A DNA stretch of 64,000 bases from Progne subis subis. Lineage: Eukaryota; Chordata; Aves; Passeriformes; Hirundinidae. Under the pieces are notes generated by a model that saw only the letters and a program-made list of their open reading frames with translations, searched no databases and was not told where the DNA came from. The translations under genes and the position numbers were made by a program. The stretch covers positions 17,710,707-17,774,706 of the forward strand of contig JAKJHU010000005.1 of assembly GCA_022316685.1 (NCBI GenBank). Direction: 5' to 3'. Position 1 is the stretch's first letter. Every line of letters starts with the position of its first letter. Shown here in pieces: positions 12,801-24,372 of the stretch.

Positions 12801-14453
12801 CTTTGAAGAACTCACTAATATGAATGTAACAGCTATCGAAAACTTGCCTTATTTAAAATAGTTTCAAGTCTTCAGCATACTAAAACAGTTTCACATTTCC
12901 AAGACAGAAGTGGAGTAATAGTGTTTTATTTAGATTTTTATTTTGAATTCCTGTTTTAAATTATCACTGCTCTAGAAACATGATATACAAAACTCACCTA
13001 GTTGGAATGGGACTAGTTTCTGATATTAATGAGTGGATCTATTCCTCTGAATTTTGCTATTTTAGAAGTTAGTATTTATAGTCTTAGGAAGTGTGCCCTT
13101 GCCCTTTCATACTCTTCTGTGGTTTGTTTCTTTTTGTTTTTTAGGGCATGATCAAGGGATACTGCGACTGCATTCCTTCACAACAGTGAGCATTAAACTG
13201 GATAATCCTTTTCACCTTGTTGCCTGGTTCCTTATCTTTCTATAGGAGCCTAACTGTACTGCAAATTCGCTTTGAACTCCAAACAGAAAGCGGCATTGGA
13301 GCCCTGGTGCTGCAAGTACTCCACCTTGTGGGAACGAATCACAACCGCTGCCCTGGAGCACTGAGAGGCAGGTGTTTATAGCTATGGGGCTCGGGGCACG
13401 GTAACAAGAGACAGAGCTTGCCTGCCTGGAGCCCAAAACTCCCATTTCCATGCATGAAGATTTCAGTAATACCTGATAAGTCCTTCTAGACAAAGCTGTG
13501 TCATATATACCTGGTCAACACAGGTGGTCATGTATTTCAAATAGAATTTCGGTTCTTAACTTCTCAAAACTGTCTTATTATTGAAGTGTAAATTCCAATA
13601 ATGCAGATAGGCTCCTAACTGGGGAATGTGCAGTCTTTTCACACCATTTTGAAACCTCATTCATACTAAACTATAGCCTGCATAAATCTGTCGGTTGTAT
13701 TCAGGTCTAACAAAATACAAATAATTTTCCCCTCAAAAATACTTTCCAGTGTATGCATTATTCATTTTAATATTCAGATGAGTAAACATATGTTTTGTGA
13801 ACAGTAAAATATTGCATCAGCTTATAAAACTGCTACACTTCTTTCTAAGGAAGGGGTTTCTTTCTTAAATTTTGTTGTCTGAGACTGCTTGCCACTATCT
13901 AGCTCTTTGTTTCTGGTAACAACAGTTGAGCTCAATTTAGCAATGACTGGGGTTTCATTTTGTAATTCTCCTGACTAAAGTTATAAAATTGCAGTGGAGG
14001 AATGGCCTTATAAAATAGCCCCTCTGGTTTATCTTTTTCTTCATCCTGTCACTAATATGACTGTTTTCATGTGTATCAGAGAATAGCACAAGAAATATCG
14101 TAATGAAATGGATTTCCCATGGGAAAATTTCCCTTCCAACTCCAAGCAAATATTGCTTGGCTTACATCTTGAAGTGGAAGGGTTTACGGCTAAGCATGCA
14201 AGCCAAAGATATTTCTAAAGCTATATCATTCTTTAAATTACTCTTGTGATAATCCAAGCAAATGATATCAGCCAGTTTTCCATTATCCACAGGTTTTACT
14301 TATCTGCAACAAGGTGTTCCATTTACAGTATCATGCTGAATTGTTACTATTTTTGAGGCAAAATACTTCATTATTTTTGATGAATAGCCTTTCAATTTTG
14401 CCTGGAAAAAGAAACTTTTCAAACTCTACCTGAATGAAGTGATTTATACTTAC
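9897..14453 (-). other. LAMA2: LAMA2 intron, 4.6 kb
   Basis: It contains an A14 run near 11828-11841. Several short open frames are present, none with recognisable protein features. Confidence 0.8.
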
Positions 14454-14667
14454 AAGTGCTAATGATAGAGATGGTGTTGGAGGAGGAGAAGCAGGAGGGA
14501 TTCTTGGCCCTTCTTTCTCCCCATTAGTGTCTGGTTCAGGTTGGACCAGAACTGTTGCACGAGTTGGTTTGTCTTCATCCTCAGGTGGCCTAAATTCTGG
14601 TTCTAGTGTGGGACATCGGCCAATATCTGCATTTTCAAAGGACACAGGTTGAGCAAAGTCCATGGGG
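14454..14667 (-). CDS. LAMA2: LAMA2 exon, end of LG3 and Pro/Glu-rich hinge to LG4
   Basis: This 214-bp exon completes Thr, then reads PMDFAQPVSFENADIGRC (the last Cys of LG3). It continues as a low-complexity hinge rich in Pro, Glu, Asp and Thr (EPEFRPPEDEDKPTRATVLV, then GPRIPPASPPPTPSLSLAL). The acceptor is TTGTTCTCAG and the donor GTAAGT; the end is phase 0. The hinge separates the integrin-binding LG1-3 from the dystroglycan-binding LG4-5 and is expected to be fast evolving and O-glycosylated. Confidence 0.94.
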
Positions 14668-15474
14668 CTGAGAACAAACAAAAGGAGTGATGTCTGTTAT
14701 TCATTTTTCTGCCTCTTTACCACTCATTTATAAAGAACAACTATATGCTGCAGTATAATTTTACTTCACAGGACACAAAAGCCAGTACTCATCCCACCCT
14801 ATACAGGGAGATACAGGTACAGAAGCAAGACACTTAAACGAGAGGTGATAGTGACTATTGGATTTTCTTCCTATGGTCAGTGCAGAGAGACAGGCATCCA
14901 CTTTGGCAAGCTTTACAGGCCTATGTAGTTTCAGTGGTATTGCAGAGAAGTCATTCATCCTGATGTGGAGTGATAAAATCCTAATTTAGGCACTTTAGAT
15001 ATGTGAAAGAAAGATTTAGATCAAAGCTTTCTATAGAGGTTTCATTTTATTCACCATTGCCTTTCCTTTTACTCAAAGGTTTCTTTCAGATTACTGTACA
15101 ATCCACAAAGTAAATTGATTCCCATGGTGGTTCTCAGAATTTTGACTTCTCTTGGAAGTCACCCTTACCTAAAATAAAGTATTATAGTACACCATATATA
15201 CCTATTGCTGACACACATATTATTGCAATGTTACTGTTGAATTTCTGATTTCATGGATAAACAGACAGTGTTGGCTTGTCTGTAAAGCAGCTCATTAATT
15301 GCATAGCCTATGGAGCATGTACTCCAAAAAAGGAATGGCATATAAAGAAAAGAGGTCATATTCTAGGATTTGCTGCCAGTATGATTTGTTGCAACAATGA
15401 ACTTCCTTCTGGCAACCAAGGCAGTTTAACCAGATTTCATTAACTGGATGTTTGTTGACATTGTTGAGACTTAC
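14668..15474 (-). other. LAMA2: LAMA2 intron, 0.8 kb
   Basis: Nothing recognised besides GT-AG ends. Confidence 0.8.
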
Positions 15475-15651
15475 GTGGCATTAATGACAAGATTCCATAT
15501 ACAGCCCTCAAATGGTGGTATGTTTCTGAGAGGTGCAGTCTGAAACTGAGAAGAAGTACCCCCCACAAAGAGTTTCTTAACAGAGATGGGCTGGTCTGAT
15601 GGAAACCTCTGAGTCTGGACTTGGTCTTCATCAACTTGAACACTGAACATC
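15475..15651 (-). CDS. LAMA2: LAMA2 exon, LG3
   Basis: This 177-bp exon completes Gly, then reads MFSVQVDEDQVQTQRFPSDQ, then VKKLFVGGTSSQFQTAPLRN, and ends FEGCIWNLVINA plus two bases. The acceptor is TTTCCACAG and the donor GTAAGT. KKLFVGG and the Cys in GCIWNLVIN are LG landmarks; PLRNIPPFEGCIWNLVIN is nearly unchanged from mammalian alpha-2 as I recall it. Confidence 0.95.
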
Positions 15652-18443
15652 CTGTGGAAAAGATTTGAAAGCAAAGAAATATGTATTTTACGCTGGTTAT
15701 TGCTTGTATTGAAATTACCTCTTTGCAAGCCCCATTTACTCTTGCATCAGCTGTAACAATGAGCATCTCAAATGATGTAATTGGCAGCTCACATTAAATG
15801 CATATTAACCACTAGAGGGGTTTCAGCTGCTGCTGTGCTTCCTTGGTAGTTGGTTGATAAAGACTGGCAAAACTATGCTGTGGAAGGATGATAACGTCAG
15901 ACTGTAGCTGCACAGGAAGAAGTGGTTTGTGGTGTGGCAATACTGACACAGTAAGGGCTGAGCTGTCTGTACTGTGCTGGTAGATACAATGATCTAGATC
16001 TCAGCAGGATGGGAACAGCACGGGGTCACATTTTGTTTGGACTCCCTGTTTCCTTATTAACTTCTTGCTGGGGCACAAGTCAGACTGGTCTGACTGCAGA
16101 AATAATGGCAGACATATGGTACATTTGTAAAGATCTCATAGCTTCTTCTAGGGGAGGTGACAGAGCAGGAAAACTGCTGATTGTACACCATGTATCGATG
16201 GAGGTGCTATAATTCATTCCAATGGGCATTGCACATGGCTCCAGCAAAAGCAATCCCATTGTTAAGACTGAAGAGAGGAAGGCAGGAGCTCTGCAGCACC
16301 ACTGGCTGACTAATCAGTTTCTGGCAAATAATTCCCTTTTGTCAACTGCAAAATTATATTGAAATCTGATATACTTTCCTAATTGTAATTACGAATGCAA
16401 GCAATGGAATATTGAAAATGCTTATTGAAAAGAGACCTGCTTTCAAATACAAAATGCTTGGCATTGTTACTTACACACATCCTATACAGAACTGGACAGT
16501 GACATAAGCACCTGAATTATGTAAGGGCTATACTATGTGTAAATTGTCCAGTTTCCTCATAGTTTTGGATGAATTAATTTCTTTTGGAAAGCTACAGAGT
16601 AAGAAATGTGATTAATTTTTCAAAGGGCTAGAGAAAGCAGTTATTAAAATACTTATCTTTCAGAACAATCTCTGTGGTATCTCCCAGTCCTTTCAGCAGT
16701 GCAAACAAAAGGAGAGAGATTTCTCGAGGAAATTCCGAGCAAAAGACTAATTTAGGTTCCATGAAGTGTCCCAGAGAGGACATTTCCCCTCTCTGCCTTC
16801 AGAGGAAGTGTAGGGAAGTCCTATTGTCAAGACTCAAGTTATCCTTTGTGCTGCTGCATCTTACCCATTGCTAATCATCATAAACATTTTGGGTCCAAGC
16901 AGAAGCATGCAATGATGTACATTATTCTTCAATGATATAATTTTTCATAATTATATGGACAATTATCTCTCTGCAGAATTTTCACAGGCTGTTCCTCACA
17001 TTTAAAACAAATAAAGCTTGAGTTCATGATGAGCAGAGGAAGGGTTAATCTTAATTCATGTATTTTCACATCCATTTCAGGTTACAGAAACTCAGAGTTC
17101 AGGCAATTTGTTTTGTAACAAAGCTACTTTGAAAGCACAGAGGTCTCATCTGAACAAGCACCATCACTGGATGGCATTGTAAGGCAATTTTGCCTTGATG
17201 TACTCTCACACGTACCCTCATAAGGTCAAGCTACTGTACTCGCTACAGCGCCGCATAAAAGAATTTACTTTGTTGTTTAGAGCTTTTTATTATCATCTGC
17301 ATATTTGTGTTCTGTCACAGTGACACAAAATGTATCACAAAATGCAGCCATCCATTTCCAAAATAACTTTTTCTTCCAAAGCATTTACGGTTTGACTTTG
17401 ACCTAGACACCAAAGCAGAAGAGACCTACTGACTGGAGGCATTATTTATGAGAGGCTTTTTGAAAGTACAATAGAAATTCAGTCAGAAAATTATACGGAA
17501 AGGAAAGCAAATTACAGAGAGGACAGAAGGGCACCTGGCAACTAGACAGGAATGGTGGGTCAAGAAGGCTGCAGTGTTGTGGAGGTAAAAGTGGGTAAGT
17601 GCCTTTTGTAACATGCTGCATGTCACATCTTCTTTCTGATTTCTTTTAACAACACTGAACATTGTGCATAGTGCACTAATTCAACAAACATCTGGATGTA
17701 CACATCCATTTGTGTACAGGATGTACACATTTGTATGTTCAAATGTCCATAATAAACCCTGCTTGGAACAAGGGCTGTTTCAGGCCATAAATATTATTGG
17801 CTGCCTGAGTCCTACACACTACAAAACAGCGCTATTTCTAATCCCTTTCTGAATGGTGAAGTCCAATAAGAAAGTTTAAAAAAGTCTGAGAAATGGCAAA
17901 GGAATTCAAGTGAAATTCAGTGTAAAACAACATGGTCTGAGCAGGACTGTGATGGCTTTTCCAATAAGAAAAGTGGGACTGTGTTTTCACTGTTTTACCC
18001 TACTTAGCTGGGCACCACTCTGTCCAGCACATGGCATCTCAAAAAGCCTACAGGCTGCTGTGCAGCAGTTTGTACCCTTTGAAAATAGTATTTTTCTCTA
18101 TGTCCTGAAAAGGAGATTTATTGCACCACAGCAGAATTTCTTATCCACAGATTCTTTTATAAAATATCTTTGCAAAGAATCAGAAGGTTAAGGATGCCAG
18201 TTCAGGCAAATGCAATCTCTGGAGAAACAGGCTGGTAGCCTATGAAAGCATGTAAACCCAGCTCTTCAGAACAATAATGACTATCAGAAACTTATTTTAA
18301 GAATTTCTGGATAATGATGGAATGAAACTAATTTTGTTTTGTCTCAGAAGAAGCATTTACATGCATAGCCAAAGCCATTAATGCATTTGCGTTGTTGAGT
18401 TAGCTGTGCTGTGGGGTCTTTAGCACTTGTAGGTATTTGTTAC
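15652..18443 (-). other. LAMA2: LAMA2 intron, 2.8 kb
   Basis: Unique-looking sequence. There is a local repeat of ATGTACACAT-type words near 17695-17735. Otherwise nothing is recognised. Confidence 0.75.
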
Positions 18444-18592
18444 CCTCTAGCTCGTTCTAGCCGGACGGAATGTGCTCTGCCGTCGTGAAACTCGCCAGCC
18501 TCTGGTCTGATGGTGATTCTGTGGGGATCCCGGATCCCCGTGGAGATGTGCACTTCCAGCCGGCCTCTGTTCAGGAACACAGCGTAGTAGGC
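18444..18592 (-). CDS. LAMA2: LAMA2 exon, LG3, CpG-rich
   Basis: This 149-bp exon starts in phase 0 and reads AYYAVFLNRGRLEVHISTG, then RITIRPEAGEFHDGRAHSVR, ending LERAR plus two bases of Gly. The acceptor is ACCTTGCAG and the donor GTAACA. LNRGRLEVH and FHDGR.HSV fit LG3 of alpha-2. Base use is unlike the other exons: ten CpG in 149 bp and high GC, with several Arg codons of the CGN type. Confidence 0.93.
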
Positions 18593-19431
18593 CTGCAAGG
18601 TATTTGTTGGAGTGAAAAGATAGGTTACATATGGAAAGAAATTATCTCACTTAGTTTTACATTAGTGCGTATGTTTCATTGTCTTACACTGGTTATTAAT
18701 GTGCTCACCATAGACAAGACACTGCTGTTTCAGTTCTGCTGCTGCTGATATACTCAGACTCCGGCATTTTTATAGTGAGGAAGGGGTAAAACGAGGTCAT
18801 GCTGGAAAACGCCAACAGAAGGTTTAACTCTCTATTTTCAGGGAAGGATGGAGACTTCTAACCTACAGTTCTTCCAATTTTTGTTGTTACAAGACCTGCT
18901 CTTAAACTCATCAAGCCCTGAAGTGCATGATCTCAGCTTGAGCTCTGTGTTTGGAGGGCTGGAAAATCATGCCAGCAGTTACTCCAGCACCAGTATAAGT
19001 GGTCATGTTCACTTCTCTTCCCTGAAGAGCTGGGGAATTATGAAGGAGCCCCTACCCTGGAGTCGTCCAGGTGAGCCATTACAATGTGCTGTCCCTGGAG
19101 TGTATTACTCCAGGTCACCAAGAGCTCTCTTCCAAAATAGGCAGAAGAGAATAATGAAGTATCACTTCACAGAAGGCCTGAACAAAGAATGCATCAACAC
19201 ATTCTGTTTATTGCTGTTCTAGTGTGTCGGTCAGGATTTTAATCAAGATTTCGTCAAGACTTGAATAATTTCTAAGAATTTCTAGCAATCACACTTTTAT
19301 CAGTCACTCAGACACTGTGGACTAATACAGTAAATTCTTATTTTATGAGAGAGAAAGAGAGGCCAGAGCACCCAAATCTTTAATTCCACATCAGTGATGC
19401 CAAACAAGGGGCTCATCTTCACTGTGGTCAC

Positions 19432-19467
19432 TTTTTTTTTTTTTAATTTCCCCCCCCCCCCCCCCCA
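19432..19467. repeat. T-run followed by C18 homopolymer
   Basis: About 13 T, then AATTT, then 18 C. On the LAMA2 sense strand this is G18, downstream of the furin-site exon. Confidence 0.93.
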
Positions 19468-19717
19468 CACCTTTTTGGTCTCAGGGAAATTAGAATGATC
19501 CTCGTTTATGTCTCTATGAGCAGGATTGAGAGAGTTTCAAAGCATTAACAGTGTATAAGTAGTCCTCAAAATGAGTGAAGAACAGTATTTTCTAATATTT
19601 GGTTTTGGTTAAAAAAACCCAACATGGAATATAATAGAAAACCAAATCTGCTGCTTAGCAACAAGCAATGGATACATGACTGTAAATCTCTAAGAGAAAC
19701 AATTTATCCAAGACACG

Positions 19718-19734
19718 CCCCCCCCCCCCCCCCC
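19718..19734. repeat. C17 homopolymer
   Basis: A run of 17 C (G17 on the sense strand), about 170 bp downstream of the donor of the exon at 19908-20126. Confidence 0.93.
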
Positions 19735-19907
19735 AATTCTGAGCTTCTGTTAGATTCTTTGTCAGATAAAGGATAATACTAGAAATAATTTATTCCAAAT
19801 AACTGAATTTTAACTTAAGCATATGCATCAGACAGTGTCTTGAAACAAACCGCGGCAGTTCAGTTGAATTGAGGGCTTTTTTTAATCTTTTGCCAGGTTC
19901 CTCTTAC

Positions 19908-20126
19908 CTGTCCTGTCTGCCTGCGCTTCCTCCTCAGAGGAGCAGCTCTCCTTGCAGAGTGCCTGCGCTTTCTCCTGGGGGGGACAATTGTGCCACTTGT
20001 ACCAAACAAGATGATCCCAGACTCATTCCTGGTGCTGAAGGAGAGATTGATTTCTGTGCCCACATCAAAGGAGACTGGCTGCAGTTCCACAAAACCTGGC
20101 TTGGAGAAGCTGACTGTATGAATGTT
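19908..20126 (-). CDS. LAMA2: LAMA2 exon, start of LG3 with duplicated furin-type cleavage motif
   Basis: This 219-bp exon (73 codons, phase 0 at both ends) reads NIHTVSFSKPGFVELQPVSF, then DVGTEINLSFSTRNESGIIL, and ends in a basic loop. The acceptor is TTCCTACAG and the donor GTAAGA. In alpha-2 the LG3 domain is cut by a furin-like convertase at RRKRR|Q; the two halves stay non-covalently attached. Here RRKRR occurs twice: once followed by His (19962-19976) and again 42 bp further on, followed by QTGQ (19920-19934). An extra A-R-R lies between them. The second copy is the one orthologous to the mammalian site, since QTGQ joins AYY in the next exon. NLS and NES are sequons. Confidence 0.95.
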
Positions 20127-22413
20127 CTGTAGGAAGGAGAGGACAGGGAAGTGCATTATTAGAATTAAAAGCAAGATTATGAATGCACAGGAAGATTTCT
20201 GAACTAAAATAATAAACTATGTAAATATAACTAGTGTGAAAAGGTAGAAAGTAATAATAAACGCTTAGCAATTCACTCCTCAAAGTGTTCTGCAAACACT
20301 ATTTTATCTGTTTACATCTGGCATCTTTACTGTATTTGTGGAATCCTGTCTTACATGAAGGCAAAGTTCCAGTTTTATGCTGATATATACTCTTCGATTA
20401 AAAATAACTGCTCAAGGTTGTTTTTATTTTACATATGTGTTTTCCATTGAGTTAATACACTTGGAGTTTGCTTTTAAATCTATACAATAGGTAATAAAAC
20501 CCAATATGAACGTAAACTAGATTCTATTATTTGTCAGATGTGCTGAGAAAATACTTTTCATTAATCTTCATTGTTTCACTAAGCACCACTACTTTCTTGG
20601 TTACTCACAGTCATAAATGAAGCACTTGTTGCACATTGCCCGACTGTTCAGACATTGGTAGCCATTAACACAATTTAAAGAGTAGAATATGTCATCAAAT
20701 AATAAATCAGTGCATATTCCCTAAGATTCTTCTGGCATTGCTGCCAACTCATGTATTCTTCCAGATGTGGAAAAACGATCTATAGAAACAGTGACTTTTT
20801 CTCAAGTAGTTCACCATTTTTTTTCAGTACAGTAGAACTGTTTTCAGGTCTACAGATAAAAAATTATGCCAGATAAAATCATTGCTGGTGTGCTCATCTT
20901 TCTCTGAAATATGAGGACATTTAAATTACTGAACACAGATCCAGTCTTTATCCTTTACTTTTGTTCAATTTCTTTTTAATTTTCCTACACCTTTTTTTGT
21001 ACAATTAGAATATTTTATTTATTTCCCCAACAAAGAAGTTAATTTAATTAGATTTCATACTCTGAAACCTCAAGTGTTACAAAATAATGTGAAAGGCAAA
21101 GTAGTTTCTAAGATTCATAGCAACAGAAGAGAATGAACACAACTATCCTTCTTTCCTGTTCCAGAAAGAATATACTAGAAATGAAAACAAATATGAACCT
21201 CTTTATCAAATGTTTGCTGAAGCCAAATCTGTAAGATTTAAAAAGCATTTGAACAATCTGCTTGTTTACAATATAGCTTTACCACAAACTTGAAAATAAG
21301 GATCCCATAACAAATCTAGTCTAATATCTCATCTGAGAGTCCTACTGTTGTGTACTTTTTGCTCTGATGAAGGCCAAAGGTACAATGGATAAACACACCA
21401 AAACAGGGCCTTTAGTCTTTTCTTTGGCCTGGCCAAGTCCCATTTGCTGTTCAAGGTCAGTTTTAATGTTTTGTAGAAAAAAAATAATTGGAGAGCATCG
21501 AATTAACAACAACTATTTGGATTTTCTGTAATGGTATCTGATATGGAACATCAGATATATGGTATATATGGTATCGATCAGATATATAATATATATGGTA
21601 TCTGATGGATATCTTCCATCTGCTTACAAAACTATCTTAAATAGTAGAGGTTTCCAGGGAAGAAATACAAACTAGTTATCAGGACACAAATGTCAGTGGA
21701 AGTATTTTTTTTATATAAAAAGACTTTTCCACGGGAAATTACTAAATTCTCTCCCAAATTTCAGATCAGATTCCTTGAATTCTATATGTACTGAAAGGAT
21801 GTCAATTGCAAGCAGCAACAACTGAAAATAGTTGCATTTAAAGCTAAAATAACACCACCAATTTTGCACATTCTTAGTGATCAGTAAGAAATGTACCTTC
21901 CTCAGTGGTAGTTCATGACAGTAAGTATTCATACCTGGGGTTTTATATAGTAAATGACTCTAATAGACACATACATATACATATACATATGACATGACTT
22001 TATAATAACATTAAATTAAAAAAAAAACAAAAACCTTTGAGTTATATGTGCATCAGGTTTTTTTAGTTTTGTCAGTTTTCAATTAATTTAGTTTTGTCAA
22101 TTAATGTCAATAATTAACATTTTAGGCAGCTGAAACAAAGCTAAGTCACTGCTAAGCAGTTCAGAAAATCCTACTGTTTAGGGATAAGGGTATCACAAGT
22201 GGCCAAGGATACTTTCCAAGAAGTCAGGATCTGAAAAACTGGTTTACTTGCTGATCAGACTTATTCATCTTTCTTTCTCTTAAATGTAACTGTTTGGATT
22301 GTAAGGTTAGATTCCTGTCTAAGGAACATACAATATTCAGTTAATCTACTATGCCATAAAATCAGAAAATGTTTATAAACATTAAGGCCAAAATACATGG
22401 AAATCAGACTAAC
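20127..22413 (-). other. LAMA2: LAMA2 intron, 2.3 kb
   Basis: It contains an AT-rich imperfect repeat/palindrome cluster at about 21532-21615 and a short TACATA run near 21970-21990. Otherwise nothing is recognised. Confidence 0.8.
21532..21615. repeat. AT-rich imperfect repeat and palindrome cluster
   Basis: GGTATCTGAT occurs at both ends of the stretch; inside are TATCTGA/TCAGATA inverted arms, several TATATGGTAT words and ATCGAT. The stretch can fold into alternative hairpins. Confidence 0.8.
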
Positions 22414-22534
22414 CTCTAGTGTGCATCCTTTGGTTAGACCAACAAAGTCAGGGCTGCTCAATATGTTATAAGGTGTCCTTGAAATTTCAATGTCTTTGAG
22501 GCAACCTGTGTATTTCTCTAAGTTCACTTCAGGC
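22414..22534 (-). CDS. LAMA2: LAMA2 exon, end of LG2 and linker to LG3
   Basis: This 121-bp exon completes Arg, then reads PEVNLEKYTGCLKDIEISRT, then ILSSPDFVGLTKGCTLE, ending in phase 0. The acceptor is a T-rich TTTTTTTAG; the donor GTTAGT is weaker than consensus. The two Cys residues (TGCLKD and KGCTLE) are the pair that closes LG2. Phase closes with both neighbours. Confidence 0.94.
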
Positions 22535-24160
22535 CTAAAAAAACATTTAGAAGTACAATGTGTTTTCAAAAATAGGGTTTAGGGAGAACAGTCAGCCAGA
22601 CACACATACGTACACTTTCAGATGCACAGATGCTTGACTTTTATTTTTATTTTAACTACACACATACGCTCAAATACATGTTTCCTTCTACAATCTATCA
22701 GCACACATTGCACTCTGCCTTGCATCACTCAAAGGTCTAACGAGAGGTTCATCTCATCTCCCATCGACAACAGTCCCCTTCTCAATTCTTTCTTTCTTTT
22801 CTTTAAGGGTTTTTTGTTGGTTGTTTTGTTATTTGTATTTTTCCTTTGGTAAATAGAACTATCACCTTTGGTGTTGAAATGCAGTGAGCTATGAAATAAG
22901 GAAATTGCTGCTCCTTAGGCAAAGCACAAAGATGCAAGCTAAGAAATCATAACAGTAAGTAGAGACCTTAACTGGAAGACATTTTTTGTTCCTCTTTTTG
23001 CATGCTAGATCCAATGAAAGAACTTTAGTAGTGTACGAGTATATGAAAAAAGCTTTTGCCAACACACTTCAGGAATGCAATCAGGTGGACTGACATTTAT
23101 TTTATGTTACCAGTATCTTTCTTATGAAAACTACTCCATATTTTCTTAGGACACAGCAATACATCTGACTTTTTCAGGTAGTTAAACAAAACAAAGCACT
23201 TGGGCTTGTCACTGAATGTAACTATCCATCCAGGACAGGAAAATATTCTAATGGCATTCAAGTTCCATGTTTGACTCATCAGCTGGCTGATGAGAGGAAA
23301 TGAGAAACTCCTTGAAAGTAACACCAAAGCGATCATGTTTGATTGCAAAAGTATGATTTTCCAGGCCCGGGTACACAAGAGTGAGACCATAACTGCTGGT
23401 AAAATCTGAACCAGGCGTGCCAGAAGAAAAGCCTTGTAAAGTCACTTCAGAAAAAAAGCTGCCATTGATACCATGGACAGTAAACCCAAAAATAATAATA
23501 ATAAAACAAAACCAAAAACAAACAAAAAAACCCCCAAACAAACAAACACTATTTAATTCACTATTCACTAAAAAATATTACCCATGAGTGTTTCCTATAA
23601 TATCTGAATAGTATGAACAGCTCAAAGAGAGAAAAAATAATTTGGGAAATAAATAATGGGTTAAAACTGGGGTGGGGAAGGGGGGAAGCAACAAACACTT
23701 CAGCTCCCTGGAAGGAAAGAAAAAAATTTAAATAACGTTAATTGTAGTATAAAACCATTTTACACAGATACCATTCTGCTGCATGTTTTGGCACCGAAAG
23801 CCATTCTTTGCATTATAGCCAACTGAGCAAGCATGATGTATTCTCTAGCAAATTAGTACTCTCTGCATAAGTTAAAGCAAGCATCTGGTTTACTAAAATG
23901 ATCCATATGCTGCTTTATTTACAGTCAAGTAGCTATGTTCACCTTTCATTTTTCATTTTTATTTCCTAGGTCTTCTCCAGTTCCTTTATGGATTTATCTG
24001 CCCAGCAGAAAACCAGTTTTTCTGTTATTACTGTCACTGGTGCCCATAGTCTTTGCCATCCAGAAACCATTCTTGCTACTACCCTTTCCTGCCTTGTCCA
24101 GTGACAGACTGTCCTCATCCTGCCCTGTTACAAACAGTTGCTCTTATATTTCCCAACCCA

Positions 24161-24233
24161 TATCACAGAATCACAGAATGGATGAGGTTGGAAGGGTGCA
24201 CCGTGGGTTGTCTGGCTCAACCTCTTTGCAAGC
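24161..24233 (-). mobile_element. CR1 retrotransposon, short 3' tail
   Basis: The plus strand reads TATCACAGAATCACAGAATG followed by GAGGTTGGAAGGG. This is the reverse complement of the CR1 3' end (CCCTTCCAACCTC...ATTCTGTGATTCTGTGA). The element is inserted in the same orientation as LAMA2 and only some 70 bp can be followed. Confidence 0.85.
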
Positions 24234-24350
24234 ACTGAACACTTCCTTGATGTTTTCTTAAGACTTATTTTTCCCTTTCCAAAATGCACCAAACAAGGTC
24301 AAAGATTCACTAAGATCTTGCATAATTCTTGGCTTGGGTTTGGGGTATTT

Positions 24351-24372
24351 TTAGTTAGTTAGTTAGTTAGTT
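24351..24372. repeat. (TTAG)n microsatellite
   Basis: About five tandem TTAG/AGTT units. Confidence 0.85.

Larger units (their letters stand above)
18593..19907 (-). other. LAMA2: LAMA2 intron after the furin exon, 1.3 kb, with two poly-G tracts (sense)
   Basis: It contains C18 (19450-19467, after a T run) and C17 (19718-19734), which read as long G runs in the pre-mRNA. A plus-strand open frame at 18848-19222 has no protein-like features. Confidence 0.8.

Noticed and set aside
18848..19222. 124-codon plus-strand open frame in an intron
   Set aside because: No domain, signal peptide or codon bias; intronic sequence of ordinary texture.
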